A DNA stretch of 64,000 bases from Amaurobius ferox (GCA_951213105.1 OX578155.1:36866484-36930483), one strand, 5' to 3'. Counted from the stretch's first letter, positions 45,692 through 57,662 are shown. Translations and numbers: made by a program. The notes: a model not told the origin generated them from the letters alone.

Positions 45692-46302
45692 CAGAATCAT
45701 ATCACCATACTTATAAAATATTACGATAATTGGAAAATCAAGATAAACGCATCCAAATCGCAGGCAGTCTTTCTCTCTGGAGCCCGTATCCCCCCCCCTT
45801 AATGTTCAAAAATCAGCCTATCCCTTTTTCGCGTACTGCCAAGTACCTCGGTGTCCATTTGGATAGCCGGCTTACTTGGCGTACGCACTTTGAGTACATT
45901 GTCAAAAAAACTAAAAAGCTCGTAGGAGCACTAAATCATCTTTTATTTTCAAAAGACCTCGATATTAGCAATAAGATTCTCTTATACAAGAGCATTATGC
46001 AGCCAATTCTCTTATATGCATGCCCGGTTTGGGGGTATGCATGTAAATCGAATATTCAAAAACTTCAAGTGGAACAGAACAGGATACTCCGAATCATCAG
46101 GAAAGCCCCTCGTTACTTACGTAATGATATAATTCACAAAGACTTTAAAGTAAAAACTATTAAACAGGCTATTAAAAAACAAACTACAAAATTCTTTAGA
46201 GACATACCAAAAATACCGAATGAATCTCTGTTTAATCTCCAGGACTATGACCCGCGGGCGAATAAAAAGCGTCCCCGTGCAGTCTTGTATGAACCTCCCT
46301 AA
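45692..46302 (+). pseudogene. JkA copy 2, C-terminal ORF2 fragment
   Basis: RT thumb and C-terminal region: NWKIKINASKSQAVFLSGA, then a frame change at a C8 tract (about 45791-45798), then MFKNQPIPFSRTAKYLGVHL through KRPRAVLYEPP. The frame change is at the same C tract that breaks copy 1 (near 25546). Confidence 0.88.
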
Positions 46303-46630
46303 GCATCGTTTTAATTTTTCTAGCATTCCCAGTCTGCTTATTGTGCAACTCTTTAACCTCTTACATTCTTTTAGCATCTATCTCGCAAACTCCTCCCCCC
46401 TCAGCTTGTATCCAATGCTGCAAGTTGTATCCCAACTTGCCTCTAGATGGCAGCACCGCTGCACCTTAGTTTTCACTCTCCTTCCAATAAGGAAGGCTGG
46501 ACTTTGTGTCTTTTTTGTATGAATCAGATCAATTTCGCTCAAATGATGACATGTGTTAATACTTTATCCACAGACCGGAGGTAAAAGCCTTCGGGCTAGG
46601 CACTCCAGCACGTATCCAACATCCCCGGGT
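45692..46630 (+). mobile_element. Jockey-clade LINE, family JkA, copy 2, 5'-truncated, at the U3 start
   Basis: Flanked by a 14-bp target duplication AGGTTAGAGTAAGA (45678-45691 and 46631-46644). The 3' junction is at -10 of U3, as in copy 1 at RNA-X. It holds only the last part of ORF2 and the 3' UTR with hairpin AGCC-TTCG-GGCT (46586-46597). 5' truncation is the usual product of incomplete target-primed reverse transcription. Confidence 0.93.
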
Positions 46631-46640
46631 AGGTTAGAGT

Positions 46641-46848
46641 AAGATCATACTTCATAGGATCATTTCTATAGTATGATTAGCGAGTTCACTCACCGAACTT
46701 CGCAGAAAACCCAACCACGATGATGTGGCAAGGGGTTTCATCCCGAGCGTGAAGCCGGCACATCAGCAACTTGTTGCTGTTGGCCATTGATGATCGCGCT
46801 CTCGACGTTTTTACGCCGAGGGAAGGATGAATCTCTGTCTGAGTGGTT
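46641..46848 (+). ncRNA. U3: U3 snoRNA gene body, intact but promoter displaced by JkA copy 2
   Basis: All 208 nt are present and equal to the array consensus with all boxes. Only AGGTTAGAGT (10 bp) of native promoter precedes it; the -59 motif lies ~1 kb upstream behind the LINE fragment. Likely silenced in practice although the RNA sequence is perfect. Confidence 0.92.
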
Positions 46849-48992
46849 CCCAATTATATTAAATATATGTTGTTTTAACAAGTAAATCGAAGGCAACGGA
46901 AAAGCCAACATTTCTAGCTACAAATTGTGGCCTAAATTTTAATTGCCTACTGTATGAAACACAGACTGATATATACAGACATTAATTCATATCAAATTGG
47001 CACGCTTGGCACTGGTCGATGACGTTTTCGCCAAGACGTTCTGTTAATATAACCCTATTTGACTCTGAATGCAACCCTTACACAGCCATGCTTTCTTGTA
47101 GCGTATTACAGTGCAAAAAGATTATTTGTTAAGTGAATCGATAATTACAAGAAAGGATTACCAATTGAAAAAGCATTACCTTCAAAATGTATGTAATTTA
47201 TTTTTATTTAAATGAAAAGTTTATTTGTTATCCATCCCATATTTCATCCTATGCACGTGATCATAAAAAATGAATGATGTATTATCACTGCGGACTAGAC
47301 CAAATTCCAAGAAGCAGTGGTATTATTAGTTAAAAAAACCTTTTCCGTATTTTTATAAGATGTACAAAAATTGATATTTGGATAGCTTTTCCTAGTACAA
47401 ATTAAATTGATTATGGTATTGTATAGGTATATATTTCGAATACTTTTTAATAACTAAAGCAATGGGGAAAATACTCCGCCCCCTTGTAATTAAAGATTGA
47501 GTTCCTCAGCTTTGATCGTACATTTATGTAAAATGTTACTTGTTACAAGAATTTTAGTGTATTTAGAAAAAATTACATTATGAGCACCTCCATAATAAAT
47601 TGATAAGTAAGAAATTTAATAATCATATAGTAATCGTATAATATCATAGAAGTTTAATAATCAATAATCATAGTTGTATAATATTACTGTCTTTTGAGTA
47701 TGTTAGCTTATAATTTTTGGTGCATAACGATTTACAGTAATGTAAATGCGTCAATTTTTTATTTAGTTTATGATTACATGAATTAAATATATAGCTATGT
47801 TTATTTATTTAAATTCACTCAAACAAATAAATATATTACAGATAAAAATATTTTTAAATGCTGATCATTTTTATAGTTTAAAAATTATAAAAGTACAGTA
47901 GCGTAATTTTTATGCCCGCATTAACATAAAACCGTCAAACGTACGATAGTCGCCAAATCTAGCAGCCGGACTTTGTTTACATCGTAGCTCCGATGGTTGG
48001 CTCCCCGAATGCTAGTGTCCATGCGAAATCCCTTGTTAAAGATGTTGCCATGGGTTCCTATGGAAGTGATCCTTCTGAATATGGTAATCTGCGGTGCGAA
48101 ATATAGTGAATATAAGAAATAGTTTGAAATCCGCGCATTGATCTGATCATATTCTGAGACACATTTTGAAGCACCGCAAGAGGTCGCTGATATCAACCGT
48201 TACGTATTTTTTCCCAAAATTTAACATTGTTGCGCACTTTGTGATTTTCAATGTCTACGTTGGAGTTTCCATTTTACGCCTGTTTCATAGGACATACATT
48301 TGTTTACTAAGGATGGAAAATACGTATCAACAATCATTGCAAATACACCACGAATGTGTAATAAAAACCTATTTCCAACTGTGGGATAACCCTTTTCTGA
48401 CGTATCCTTTAGATGCCATTTCCACCTGTGTGTTGGTAATTTAAAATGACGTATACGTAATATCTTGAAATGTTGGGATTACGTCACAAACACGTATCCT
48501 CAAGCATTGAAAATGAGCCTTTAAAACTTATGAATATTTCATAAATAATTATTACCAATTTGGCAACACGCATAAGCAACCGCTGAACATTCATCATATC
48601 GCGACCTTTGCACATACATTAAAAATTTTTATTTTTGTAAAAATATCTAAAAATAAAATGTATATTGAAATCACAGAAAAAAAAAAATAAATGATACATT
48701 AAGTAATTTACTGTAATGCACCTTTTCAATAAAGATATTAATATTAAGTTTCCTATAAGCTGACAGAAATAAATGTTTCATTATTAGACGACTGCATTAG
48801 CAGGTCAAATCTGAATGTTGTTGAATAGGTATTTCCGAATTGTATAGGGGAATTAAAAATGCCACCAAGAGAATTTTTTGGGGCATCTCCTACTACTCTC
48901 CTTAACAAAATATTGTTGTTTATTACTGTTTATGCTGCCTGGACTGACTCCTGTCCAATGCAATTTTTCTTAAATTATCCCTCCTCCCTGTG
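46849..48992. other. unit spacer between U3 and SINE
   Basis: Colinear with 32678-34821, nearly identical. No gene seen. Confidence 0.5.
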
Positions 48993-49285
48993 TTGTTGTT
49001 GTTGTTGAGACCCAGACCGTCCGACCTACCAGAAAGGTGCAAGGCAACTGTTTGGACGGCCGGGAAGTGCCACACAATTTAGACCGGAACCCAGTGGGGG
49101 AGGCATCCACAGGGACCGTACCCTACTTCCCCTACCACCAACCTCTCGGAAGGACTTACGGACCCACATGTTTAACGTGATCGTACTCCGCGTGAACACG
49201 GCGGCAGTTTTGGCAGTGGCTGGAATCGAACCCGGGCCAACCGAGTGCAACTCCAGCGCGCTAACCAATGGGCTACCGCACCCTG
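48993..49285 (-). mobile_element. array-unit SINE copy
   Basis: Same insertion as 34822-35114, with the same CCTCCCTGTG flanks. It was duplicated with the unit and is not an independent insertion. Confidence 0.9.
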
Positions 49286-51255
49286 CCTCCCTGTGTGTCA
49301 CAAGCTGACAAAAACCGTTTTTAATAGAGGTCTGATTTTTAACACTCATGTGTCAATTCAAATTACCGTAGAATTAATTCCATGGATAGTCCGGCCCTCC
49401 TCGTGAAAGTGTACCGCTCTTTTTTTGGCAGTTAAAGTGTACCCTCAATTAAGTTAGCAGATTTCCGCCCCCGTTTACATTCCTGGGGTCCCTTTTGTCG
49501 TATTTAAAGGGATGCATCAACGGAAATCTCCCTGTTTCTATAAGCGGAAAATTTTCTTTAACCAACTGGCATTTTTTAGTGCACCCTTCCTATTTCCGTA
49601 ACTTTCAATCCCATTAGGGAGAAACCGATCTCATTAGACTGAATTCTACGGTTGACGGAATGTTGATGCTTGAATGTTTAATATAATACCTTTACAAGTA
49701 CATCTTTTTACCCAAACTATGAATTGTAGAGAAATTTGAGATGGAATTTCTGAACGAAATTCATTCTTTTAAAATGGAATTTCAGAATGATATTCATTCC
49801 TTTAAAATTATGACTCTGGACAAATTAAGTAATAAGTTATGCAATAAAAATATAATTTATTATGGGTAAATTTCAGTAATTTTCGTAAAGGTTATTAATT
49901 TACTGTACATCAGATGAGAGACGACAAATGAATAATTTCACAAAGTTTTTGGCAGAAATATTATCTTCCGAAAGATTTGAATACAAATTACAGCTCAAAG
50001 GTGTTGCAGCAAGAACCGAATCGCGATTGCTGACAGCGACATCTAGCGGTTTCTTAAAATTAGGCGCAGTTTTTGATCTTTGGTTTACACACTGGCCTAC
50101 ATAGCCACTGTAGTATTGATGAACGACCCGAATAATGTAAAGTAAATGTTCAATTTCCCCTTTTAAGTAATAACTTGCTGCGTTTTACCGAAAATATTCG
50201 ATGAAGCAATCAAACCTTATTCGCAAAAAATTATTTTCTATTTTAATGTAGTCGATGCAATGCCTATGCGCATCATGTGGCAAATTGAGGAATGTATAAT
50301 GTCGAATAACTTTTTACTATTCAAAAATTGCCTCTACTTCTAGTTAAAGTATGCCTTGGGATCTATTTATTAGATCGCTGCTACGTTGTTCCGAAAGCAC
50401 AATAATTGGATTTATTATCCTTCGATCTGAATGTATGGTTTGATGGGCGTGGTTTAGTAAGATTATGAAGAAAAAGGCAATTTTGAAACGGATTAGAAAA
50501 TAGAACCGCCGTGGGCTCCTGATAACAGCAATTTCCTAAATATTTTATTTTTCCAGTCTTACTAATCATGTTTTATTCATTTTCTTCATATTTGAAATTG
50601 TAACGCATCTATTTTAGGTAAGTTTTTCATGCGATTCTTCTAGAAAAAAATTTCAAAAACAGTAATATACAGAGAAAATATAGTTTCACTTTTGCATAAT
50701 TTTACTATCATCAAAGTCCGAACACTTTATTTATTGAACTAACTATTTTTTGCGAAAATATGTATCCGAATTGCAAGTCGTTTGGACTGCAAAATTTTTG
50801 TTTTCTTTAAACAGTTTTTGTAAAAGGTATTACTTGTTTGTATGTGAATGTTATTTTGATTATTCTTAAGCCATACGTCATTTTGTAAGTTTGAAGGTCT
50901 GACCTGTCATTAATTTTATCATATATTTTCCATCAATTGCTCTGATGTGCGTTAAACATGAAGTCGGTGCTTCGATTCCCTTTCATGAGATTCCATCTTA
51001 AAATTTATTTGTGAAATGCGGTGGGTTCCGGATATTCGACAAAAAAGAATGTTTTAAGAATGTCATGTGTGGCCTAAGAATGCTATGAAACCTCGGTTAG
51101 ACCGATATCTACGATGTAAAATTTGAAATCTTAATATTGTATCTAGTTTCCAGATTGAAAAATAGAATTATTTTTTAATACAAAAATATATTCCCATTAA
51201 AATAGAACAACAGAATTAGTTCAGATGCATAATTTCTACTAGAATTATATTATGT
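49286..51255. other. unit spacer between SINE and RNA-X
   Basis: Uninterrupted equivalent of the JkC target: AGAAAATAGAACC occurs once, at about 50495. The first copy of the ~581-bp duplicated segment begins at 50809. No gene seen. Confidence 0.5.
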
Positions 51256-51265
51256 TCCACTAAAA
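51256..51265 (+). promoter_or_regulatory. PSE-like promoter motif of truncated RNA-X
   Basis: TCCACTAAAA at -59 from 51315. Confidence 0.6.
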
Positions 51266-51314
51266 TAATGCGACAAAACCTTTCATAATTTAACATTGTT
51301 GTTTAGGAGTTGTC

Positions 51315-51388
51315 ATTAGTAGGGTCAATTCTTGGCCTGAAAGTAACCGATGATGACTGCGGGTGATGATTTATGTGAATTATATCCC
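51315..51388 (+). pseudogene. RNA-X pseudogene, 3' half missing
   Basis: The promoter and first 74 nt are intact. The hairpin, D box and 3' strand of the terminal stem were lost at the duplication junction. Without the D box and stem a C/D-type RNA would not be stable. Confidence 0.75.
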
Positions 51389-51836
51389 GAAACAGTTTTT
51401 GTAAAAGGTATTACTTGTTTGTATGTGAATGTTATTTTGATTATTCTTAAGCCATACGTCATTTTGTAAGTTTGAAGGTCTGACCTGTCATTAATTTTAT
51501 CATATATTTTCCATCAATTGCTCTGATGTGCGTTAAACATGAAGTCGGTGCTTCGATTCCCTTTCATGAGATTCCATCTTAAAATTTATTTGTGAAATGC
51601 GGTGGGTTCCGGATATTCGACAAAAAAGAATGTTTTAAGAATGTCATGTGTGGCCTAAGAATGCTATGAAACCTCGGTTAGACCGATATCTACGATGTAA
51701 AATTTGAAATCTTAATATTGTATCTAGTTTCCAGATTGAAAAATAGAATTATTTTTTAATACAAAAATATATTCCCATTAAAATAGAACAACAGAATTAG
51801 TTCAGATGCATAATTTCTACTAGAATTATATTATGT

Positions 51837-51846
51837 TCCACTAAAA
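51837..51846 (+). promoter_or_regulatory. PSE-like promoter motif of RNA-X
   Basis: TCCACTAAAA at -59 to -50 from 51896. A second related word, TCTACTAGAA, lies 21 bp further upstream (51816-51825). Confidence 0.65.
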
Positions 51847-51895
51847 TAATGCGACAAAACCTTTCATAATTTAACATTGTTGTTTAGGAGTTGTC

Positions 51896-52030
51896 ATTAG
51901 TAGGGTCAATTCTTGGCCTGAAAGTAACCGATGATGACTGCGGGTGATGATTTATGTGAATTATATCCCTCGGTGTCTATGGGATCGCAACGCCCATAGG
52001 CATTCATGTCTGAGTCTTCTACTAATGACC
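51896..52030 (+). ncRNA. RNA-X gene, intact with promoter (reference copy)
   Basis: C-like boxes ATGATGA (51931-51937) and GTGATGA (51944-51950); hairpin CTATGGG (51977-51983) with CCCATAG (51993-51999); D box CTGA (52010-52013); terminal stem ATTAGTAG with CTACTAAT. An additional CTGA lies 5' of the first C box. The organisation suggests a box C/D RNP RNA with an independent snRNA-type promoter, as for U3, U8 and U13, but no family is recognised. Co-amplification with U3 suggests that it may also serve ribosome production; that is inference. Confidence 0.65.
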
Positions 52031-52794
52031 ATCTTAAAAGAAAAACATGTCAAGTGTATGGCCTAATGTGTTTTCACATCACTAAAAGGGATGAACATTC
52101 AGATACCTATACAATTATGCTTTCAAAAATATTTCTATTTATTTTTTAATATATGAATTGGCTGTATCTTAATTAAGCCTTTATATATTGCGAAAATACG
52201 ACTGGAGATTATATTTTCAGTAAATTAAGAAATAATATATCGTATAAGGATGTCGATTTAATCTGACTGCAGTTTTCAGCTTAAATTAAAAACGGTTTAC
52301 TTATTAGAAGTTTTAAAATATTGAGGAAACAGTTGACCGATCCTTGCCATGTCCCCATTCACCTGAAATGTTTTCAAGAAATAACCATTTCGCATTTATA
52401 TTAAAATAAGGTTTACTGAAGGTTTTATTTCTACACAAGAGCTGTGACAGTTTTAATGTCATTGAAATAATTATGTTGAAAAAGTAGCAATATTGTGCAA
52501 TCAAGAACTTTGGAGCAGTTTACTGTCGTCTAATTGCCTAATCACTGAATCCAGAATATACATTTGAGAGAATACTCATCTTTTGGGATACACAGAGATT
52601 CCATTGGCGGAATGTGTTTATGGTAGATAGTGCACAACTTATTATTTTATATATCATAGTGGACATAATATTAATAATCTGGCATTGTATCCAGTGCTAC
52701 ATTAAGTTCGTCAATAGAGCATTTGCAGTTTATTCAGGGTCTATTATAAAAGTTTTGCGTTTGACTTATTTGAACTAAAGATATCAGACAGGCA
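52031..52794. other. unit spacer between RNA-X and U3
   Basis: Colinear with the other units; no gene seen. Confidence 0.5.
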
Positions 52795-52804
52795 TCTACC
52801 AGAA
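52795..52804 (+). promoter_or_regulatory. PSE-like promoter motif of U3
   Basis: TCTACCAGAA at -59 to -50 from 52854. Confidence 0.7.
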
Positions 52805-52853
52805 ATGAAGGAAAGTAAATGATTTCAGTAGTTTTTCTCCCTCAGGTTAGAGT

Positions 52854-53061
52854 AAGATCATACTTCATAGGATCATTTCTATAGTATGATTAGCGAGTTC
52901 AATCACCGAACTTCGCAGAAAACCCAACCACGATGATGTGGCAAGGGGTTTCATCCCGAGCGTGAAGCCGGCACATCAGCAACTTGTTGCTGTTGGCCAT
53001 TGATGATCGCGCTCTCGACGTTTTTACGCCGAGGGAAGGATGAATCTCTGTCTGAGTGGTT
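52854..53061 (+). ncRNA. U3: U3 snoRNA gene, intact with promoter
   Basis: 208 nt with box A (GGATCATTTCTATAGT), box C' (GAGCGTGAAGCCGGC), box C (CATTGATGATCG) and box D (GTCTGA). One private change is seen: C to A near nucleotide 50 (TTCAATC), outside the conserved boxes. Promoter in place, no insertion. Likely functional. Confidence 0.95.
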
Positions 53062-55204
53062 CCCAATTATATTAAATATATGTTGTTTTAACAAGTAAAT
53101 CGAAGGCAACGGAAAAGCCAACATTTCTAGCTACAAATTGTGGCCTAAATTTTAATTGCCTACTGTATGAAACACAGACTGATATATACAGACATTAATT
53201 CATATCAAATTGGCACGCTTGGCACTGGTCGATGACGTTTTCGCCAAGACGTTCTGTTAATATAACCCTATTTGACTCTGAATGCAACCCTTACACAGCC
53301 ATGCTTTCTTGTAGCGTATTACAGTGCAAAAAGATTATTTGTTAAGTGAATCGATAATTACAAGAAAGGATTACCAATTGAAAAAGCATTACCTTCAAAA
53401 TGTATGTAATTTATTTTTATTTAAATGAAAAGTTTATTTGTTATCCATCCCATATTTCATCCTATGCACGTGATCATAAAAAATGAATGATGTATTATCA
53501 CTGCGGACTAGACCAAATTCCAAGAAGCAGTGGTATTATTAGTTAAAAAAACCTTTTCCGTATTTTTATAAGATGTACAAAAATTGATATTTGGATAGCT
53601 TTTCCTAGTACAAATTAAATTGATTATGGTATTGTATAGGTATATATTTCGAATACTTTTTAATAACTAAAGCAATGGGGAAAATACTCCGCCCCCTTGT
53701 AATTAAAGATTGAGTTCCTCAGCTTTGATCGTACGTTTATGTAAAATGTTACTTGTTACAAGAATTTTAGTGTATTTAGAAAAAATTACATTATGAGCAC
53801 CTCCATAATAAATTGATAAGTAAGAAATTTAATAATCATATAGTAATCGTATAATATCATAGAAGTTTAATAATCAATAATCATAGTTGTATAATATTAC
53901 TGTCTTTTGAGTATGTTAGCTTATAATTTTTGGTGCATAACTTTTTACAGTAATGTAAATGCGTCAATTTTTTATTTAGTTTATGATTACATGAATTAAA
54001 TATATAGGTATGTTTATTTATTTAAATTCACTCAAACAAATAAATATATTACAGATAAAAATATTTTTAAATGCTGATCATTTTTATAGTTTAAAAATTA
54101 TAAAAGTACAATAGCGTAATTTTTATGCCCGCATTAACATAAAACCGTCAAACGTACGATAGTCGCCAAATCTAGCAGCCGGACTTTGTTTACATCGTAG
54201 CTCCGATGGTTGGCTCCCCGAATGCTAGTGTCCATGCGAAATCCCTTGTTAAAGATGTTGCCATGGGTTCCTATGGAAGTGATCCTTCTGAATATGGTAA
54301 TCTGCGGTGCGAAATATAGTGAATATAAGAAATAGTTTGAAATCCGCGCATTGATCTGATCATATTCTGAGACACATTTTGAAGCACCGCAAGAGGTCGC
54401 TGATATCAACCGTTACGTATTTTTTCCCAAAATTTAACATTGTTGCGCACTTTGTGATTTTCAATGTCTACGTTGGAGTTTCCATTTTACGCCTGTTTCA
54501 TAGGACATACATTTGTTTACTAAGGATGGAAAATACGTATCAACAATCATTGCAAATACACCACGAATGTGTAATAAAAACCTATTTCCAACTGTGGGAT
54601 AACCCTTTTCTGACGTATCCTTTAGATGCCATTTCCACCTGTGTGTTGGTAATTTAAAATGACGTATACGTAATATCTTGAAATGTTGGGATTACGTCAC
54701 AAACACGTATCCTCAAGCATTGAAAATGAGCCTTTAAAACTTATGAATATTTCATAAATAATTATTACCAATTTGGCAACACGCATAAGCAACCGCTGAA
54801 CATTCATCATATCGCGACCTTTGCACATACATTAAAAATTTTTATTTTTGTAAAAATATCTAAAAATAAAATGTATATTGAAATCACAGAAAAAAAAAAT
54901 AAATGATACATTAAGTAATTTACTGTAATGCACCTTTTCAATAAAGATATTAATATTAAGTTTCCTATAAGCTGACAGAAATAAATGTTTCATTATTAGA
55001 CGACTGCATTAGCAGGTCAAATCTGAATGTTGTTGAATAGGTATTTCCGAATTGTATAGGGGAATTAAAAATGCCACCAAGAGAATTTTTTGGGGCATCT
55101 CCTACTACTCTCCTTAACAAAATATTGTTGTTTATTACTGTTTATGCTGCCTGGACTGACTCCTGTCCAATGCAATTTTTCTTAAATTATCCCTCCTCCC
55201 TGTG
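53062..55204. other. unit spacer between U3 and SINE
   Basis: Colinear with 46849-48992, with a few substitutions. No gene seen. Confidence 0.5.
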
Positions 55205-55497
55205 TTGTTGTTGTTGTTGAGACCCAGACCGTCCGACCTACCAGAAAGGTGCAAGGCAACTGTTTGGACGGCCGGGAAGTGCCACACAATTTAGACCGGA
55301 ACCCAGTGGGGGAGGCATCCACAGGGACCGTACCCTACTTCCCCTACCACCAACCTCTCGGAAGGACTTACGGACCCACATGTTTAACGTGATCGTACTC
55401 CGCGTGAACACGGCGGCAGTTTTGGCAGTGGCTGGAATCGAACCCGGGCCAACCGAGTGCAACTCCAGCGCGCTAACCAATGGGCTACCGCACCCTG
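55205..55497 (-). mobile_element. array-unit SINE copy
   Basis: Same ancestral insertion as 34822-35114. Confidence 0.9.
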
Positions 55498-57468
55498 CCT
55501 CCCTGTGTGTCACAAGCTGACAAAAACCGTTTTTAATAGAGGTCTGATTTTTAACACTCATGTGTCAATTCAAATTACCGTAGAATTAATTCCATGGATA
55601 GTCCGGCCCTCCTCGTGAAAGTGTACCGCTCTTTTTTTGGCAGTTAAAGTGTACCCTCAATTAAGTTAGCAGATTTCCGCCCCCGTTTACATTCCTGGGG
55701 TCCCTTTTGTCGTATTTAAAGGGATGCATCAACGGAAATCTCCCTGTTTCTATAAGCGGAAAATTTTCTTTAACCAACTGACATTTTTTAGTTCACCCTT
55801 CCTATTTCCGTAACTTTCAATCCCATTAGGGAGAAACCGATCTCATTAGACTGAATTCTACGGTTGACGGAATGTTGATGCTTGAATGTTTAATATAATA
55901 CCTTTACAAGTACATCTTTTTACCCAAACTATGAATTGTAGAGAAATTTGAGATGGAATTTCTGAACGAAATTCATTCTTTTAAAATGGAATTTCAGAAT
56001 GATATTCATTCCTTTAAAATTATGACTCTGGACAAATTAAGTAATAAGTTATGCAATAAAAATATAATTTTTTATGGGTAAATTTCAGTAATTTTCGTAA
56101 AGGTTATTAATTTACTGTACATCAGATGAGAGACGACAAATGAATAATTTCACAAAGTTTTTGGCAGAAATATTATCTTCCGAAAGATTTGAATACAAAT
56201 TACAGCTCAAAGGTGTTGCAGCAAGAACCGAATCGCGATTGCTGACAGCGACATCTAGCGGTTTCTTAAAATTAGGCGCAGTTTTTGATCTTTGGTTTAC
56301 ACACTGGCCTACATAGCCACTGTAGTATTGATGAACGACCCGAATAATGTAAAGTAAATGTTCAATTTCCCCTTTTAAGTAATAACTTGCTGCGTTTTAC
56401 CGAAAATATTCGATGAAGCAATCAAACCTTATTCGCAAAAAATTATTTTCTATTTTAATGTAGTCGATGCAATGCCTATGCGCATCATGTGGCAAATTGA
56501 GGAATGTATAATGTCGAATAACTTTTTACTATTTCAAAAATTGCCTCTACTTCTAGTTAAAATATGCCTTGGGATCTATTTATTAGATCGCTGCTACGTT
56601 GTTCCGAAAGCACAATAATTGGATTTATTATCCTTCGATCTGAATGTATGGTTTGATGGGCGTGGTTTAGTAAGATTATGAAGAAAAAGGCAATTTTGAA
56701 ACGGATTAGAAAATAGAACCGCCGTGGGCTCCTGATAACAGCAATTTCCTAAATATTTTATTTTTCCAGTCTTACTAATCATGTTTTATTCATTTTCTTC
56801 ATATTTGAAATTGTAACGCATCTATTTTAGGTAAGTTTTTCATGCGATTCTTCTAGAAAAAAATTTCAAAAACAGTAATATACAGAGAAAATATAGTTTC
56901 ACTTTTGCATAATTTTACTATCATCAAAGTCCGAACACTTTATTTATTGAACTAACTATTTTTTGCGAAAATATGTATCCGAATTGCAAGTCGTTTGGAC
57001 TGCAAAATTTTTGTTTTCTTTAAACAGTTTTTGTAAAAGGTATTACTTGTTTGTATGTGAATGTTATTTTGATTATTCTTAAGCCATACGTCATTTTGTA
57101 AGTTTGAAGGTCTGACCTGTCATTAATTTTATCATATATTTTCCATCAATTGCTCTGATGTGCGTTAAACATGAAGTCGGTGCTTCGATTCCCTTTCATG
57201 AGATTCCATCTTAAAATTTATTTGTGAAATGCGGTGGGTTCCGGATATTCGACAAAAAAGAATGTTTTAAGAATGTCATGTGTGGCCTAAGAATGCTATG
57301 AAACCTCGGTTAGACCGATATCTACGATGTAAAATTTGAAATCTTAATATTGTATCTAGTTTCCAGATTGAAAAATAGAATTATTTTTTAATACAAAAAT
57401 ATATTCCCATTAAAATAGAACAACAGAATTAGTTCAGATGCATAATTTCTACTAGAATTATATTATGT
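55498..57468. other. unit spacer between SINE and RNA-X
   Basis: Colinear with other units; single copy of the segment duplicated at 50809-51970. No gene seen. Confidence 0.5.
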
Positions 57469-57478
57469 TCCACTAAAA
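57469..57478 (+). promoter_or_regulatory. PSE-like promoter motif of RNA-X
   Basis: TCCACTAAAA at -59 from 57528. Confidence 0.65.
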
Positions 57479-57527
57479 TAATGCGACAAAACCTTTCATA
57501 ATTTAACATTGTTGTTTAGGAGTTGTC

Positions 57528-57662
57528 ATTAGTAGGGTCAATTCTTGGCCTGAAAGTAACCGATGATGACTGCGGGTGATGATTTATGTGAATTATATCC
57601 CTCGGTGTCTATGGGATCGCAACGCCCATAGGCATTCATGTCTGAGTCTTCTACTAATGACC
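57528..57662 (+). ncRNA. RNA-X gene, intact with promoter
   Basis: Matches the reference copy at 51896-52030, with all boxes, hairpin and terminal stem. Confidence 0.65.

Larger units (their letters stand above)
50809..51970. repeat. ~581-bp tandem duplication inside one unit
   Basis: 50809-51389 and 51390-51970 are direct copies, starting AAACAGTTTTTGT. The junction joins the middle of RNA-X (TATATCCC) to spacer (GAAACAG). It accounts for the 6,213-bp length of this unit. The two copies are almost identical, so it is recent. Confidence 0.9.

Noticed and set aside
51816..51825. TCTACTAGAA as the RNA-X promoter element
   Set aside because: It is a better word match to the U3 motif but lies at -80, whereas TCCACTAAAA lies at exactly -59 as in U3; the latter was preferred.
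51896..52030. RNA-X as U8 snoRNA, on length and C/D boxes
   Set aside because: The length is similar, but box positions and the 5' sequence do not match the U8 I recall; left unidentified.
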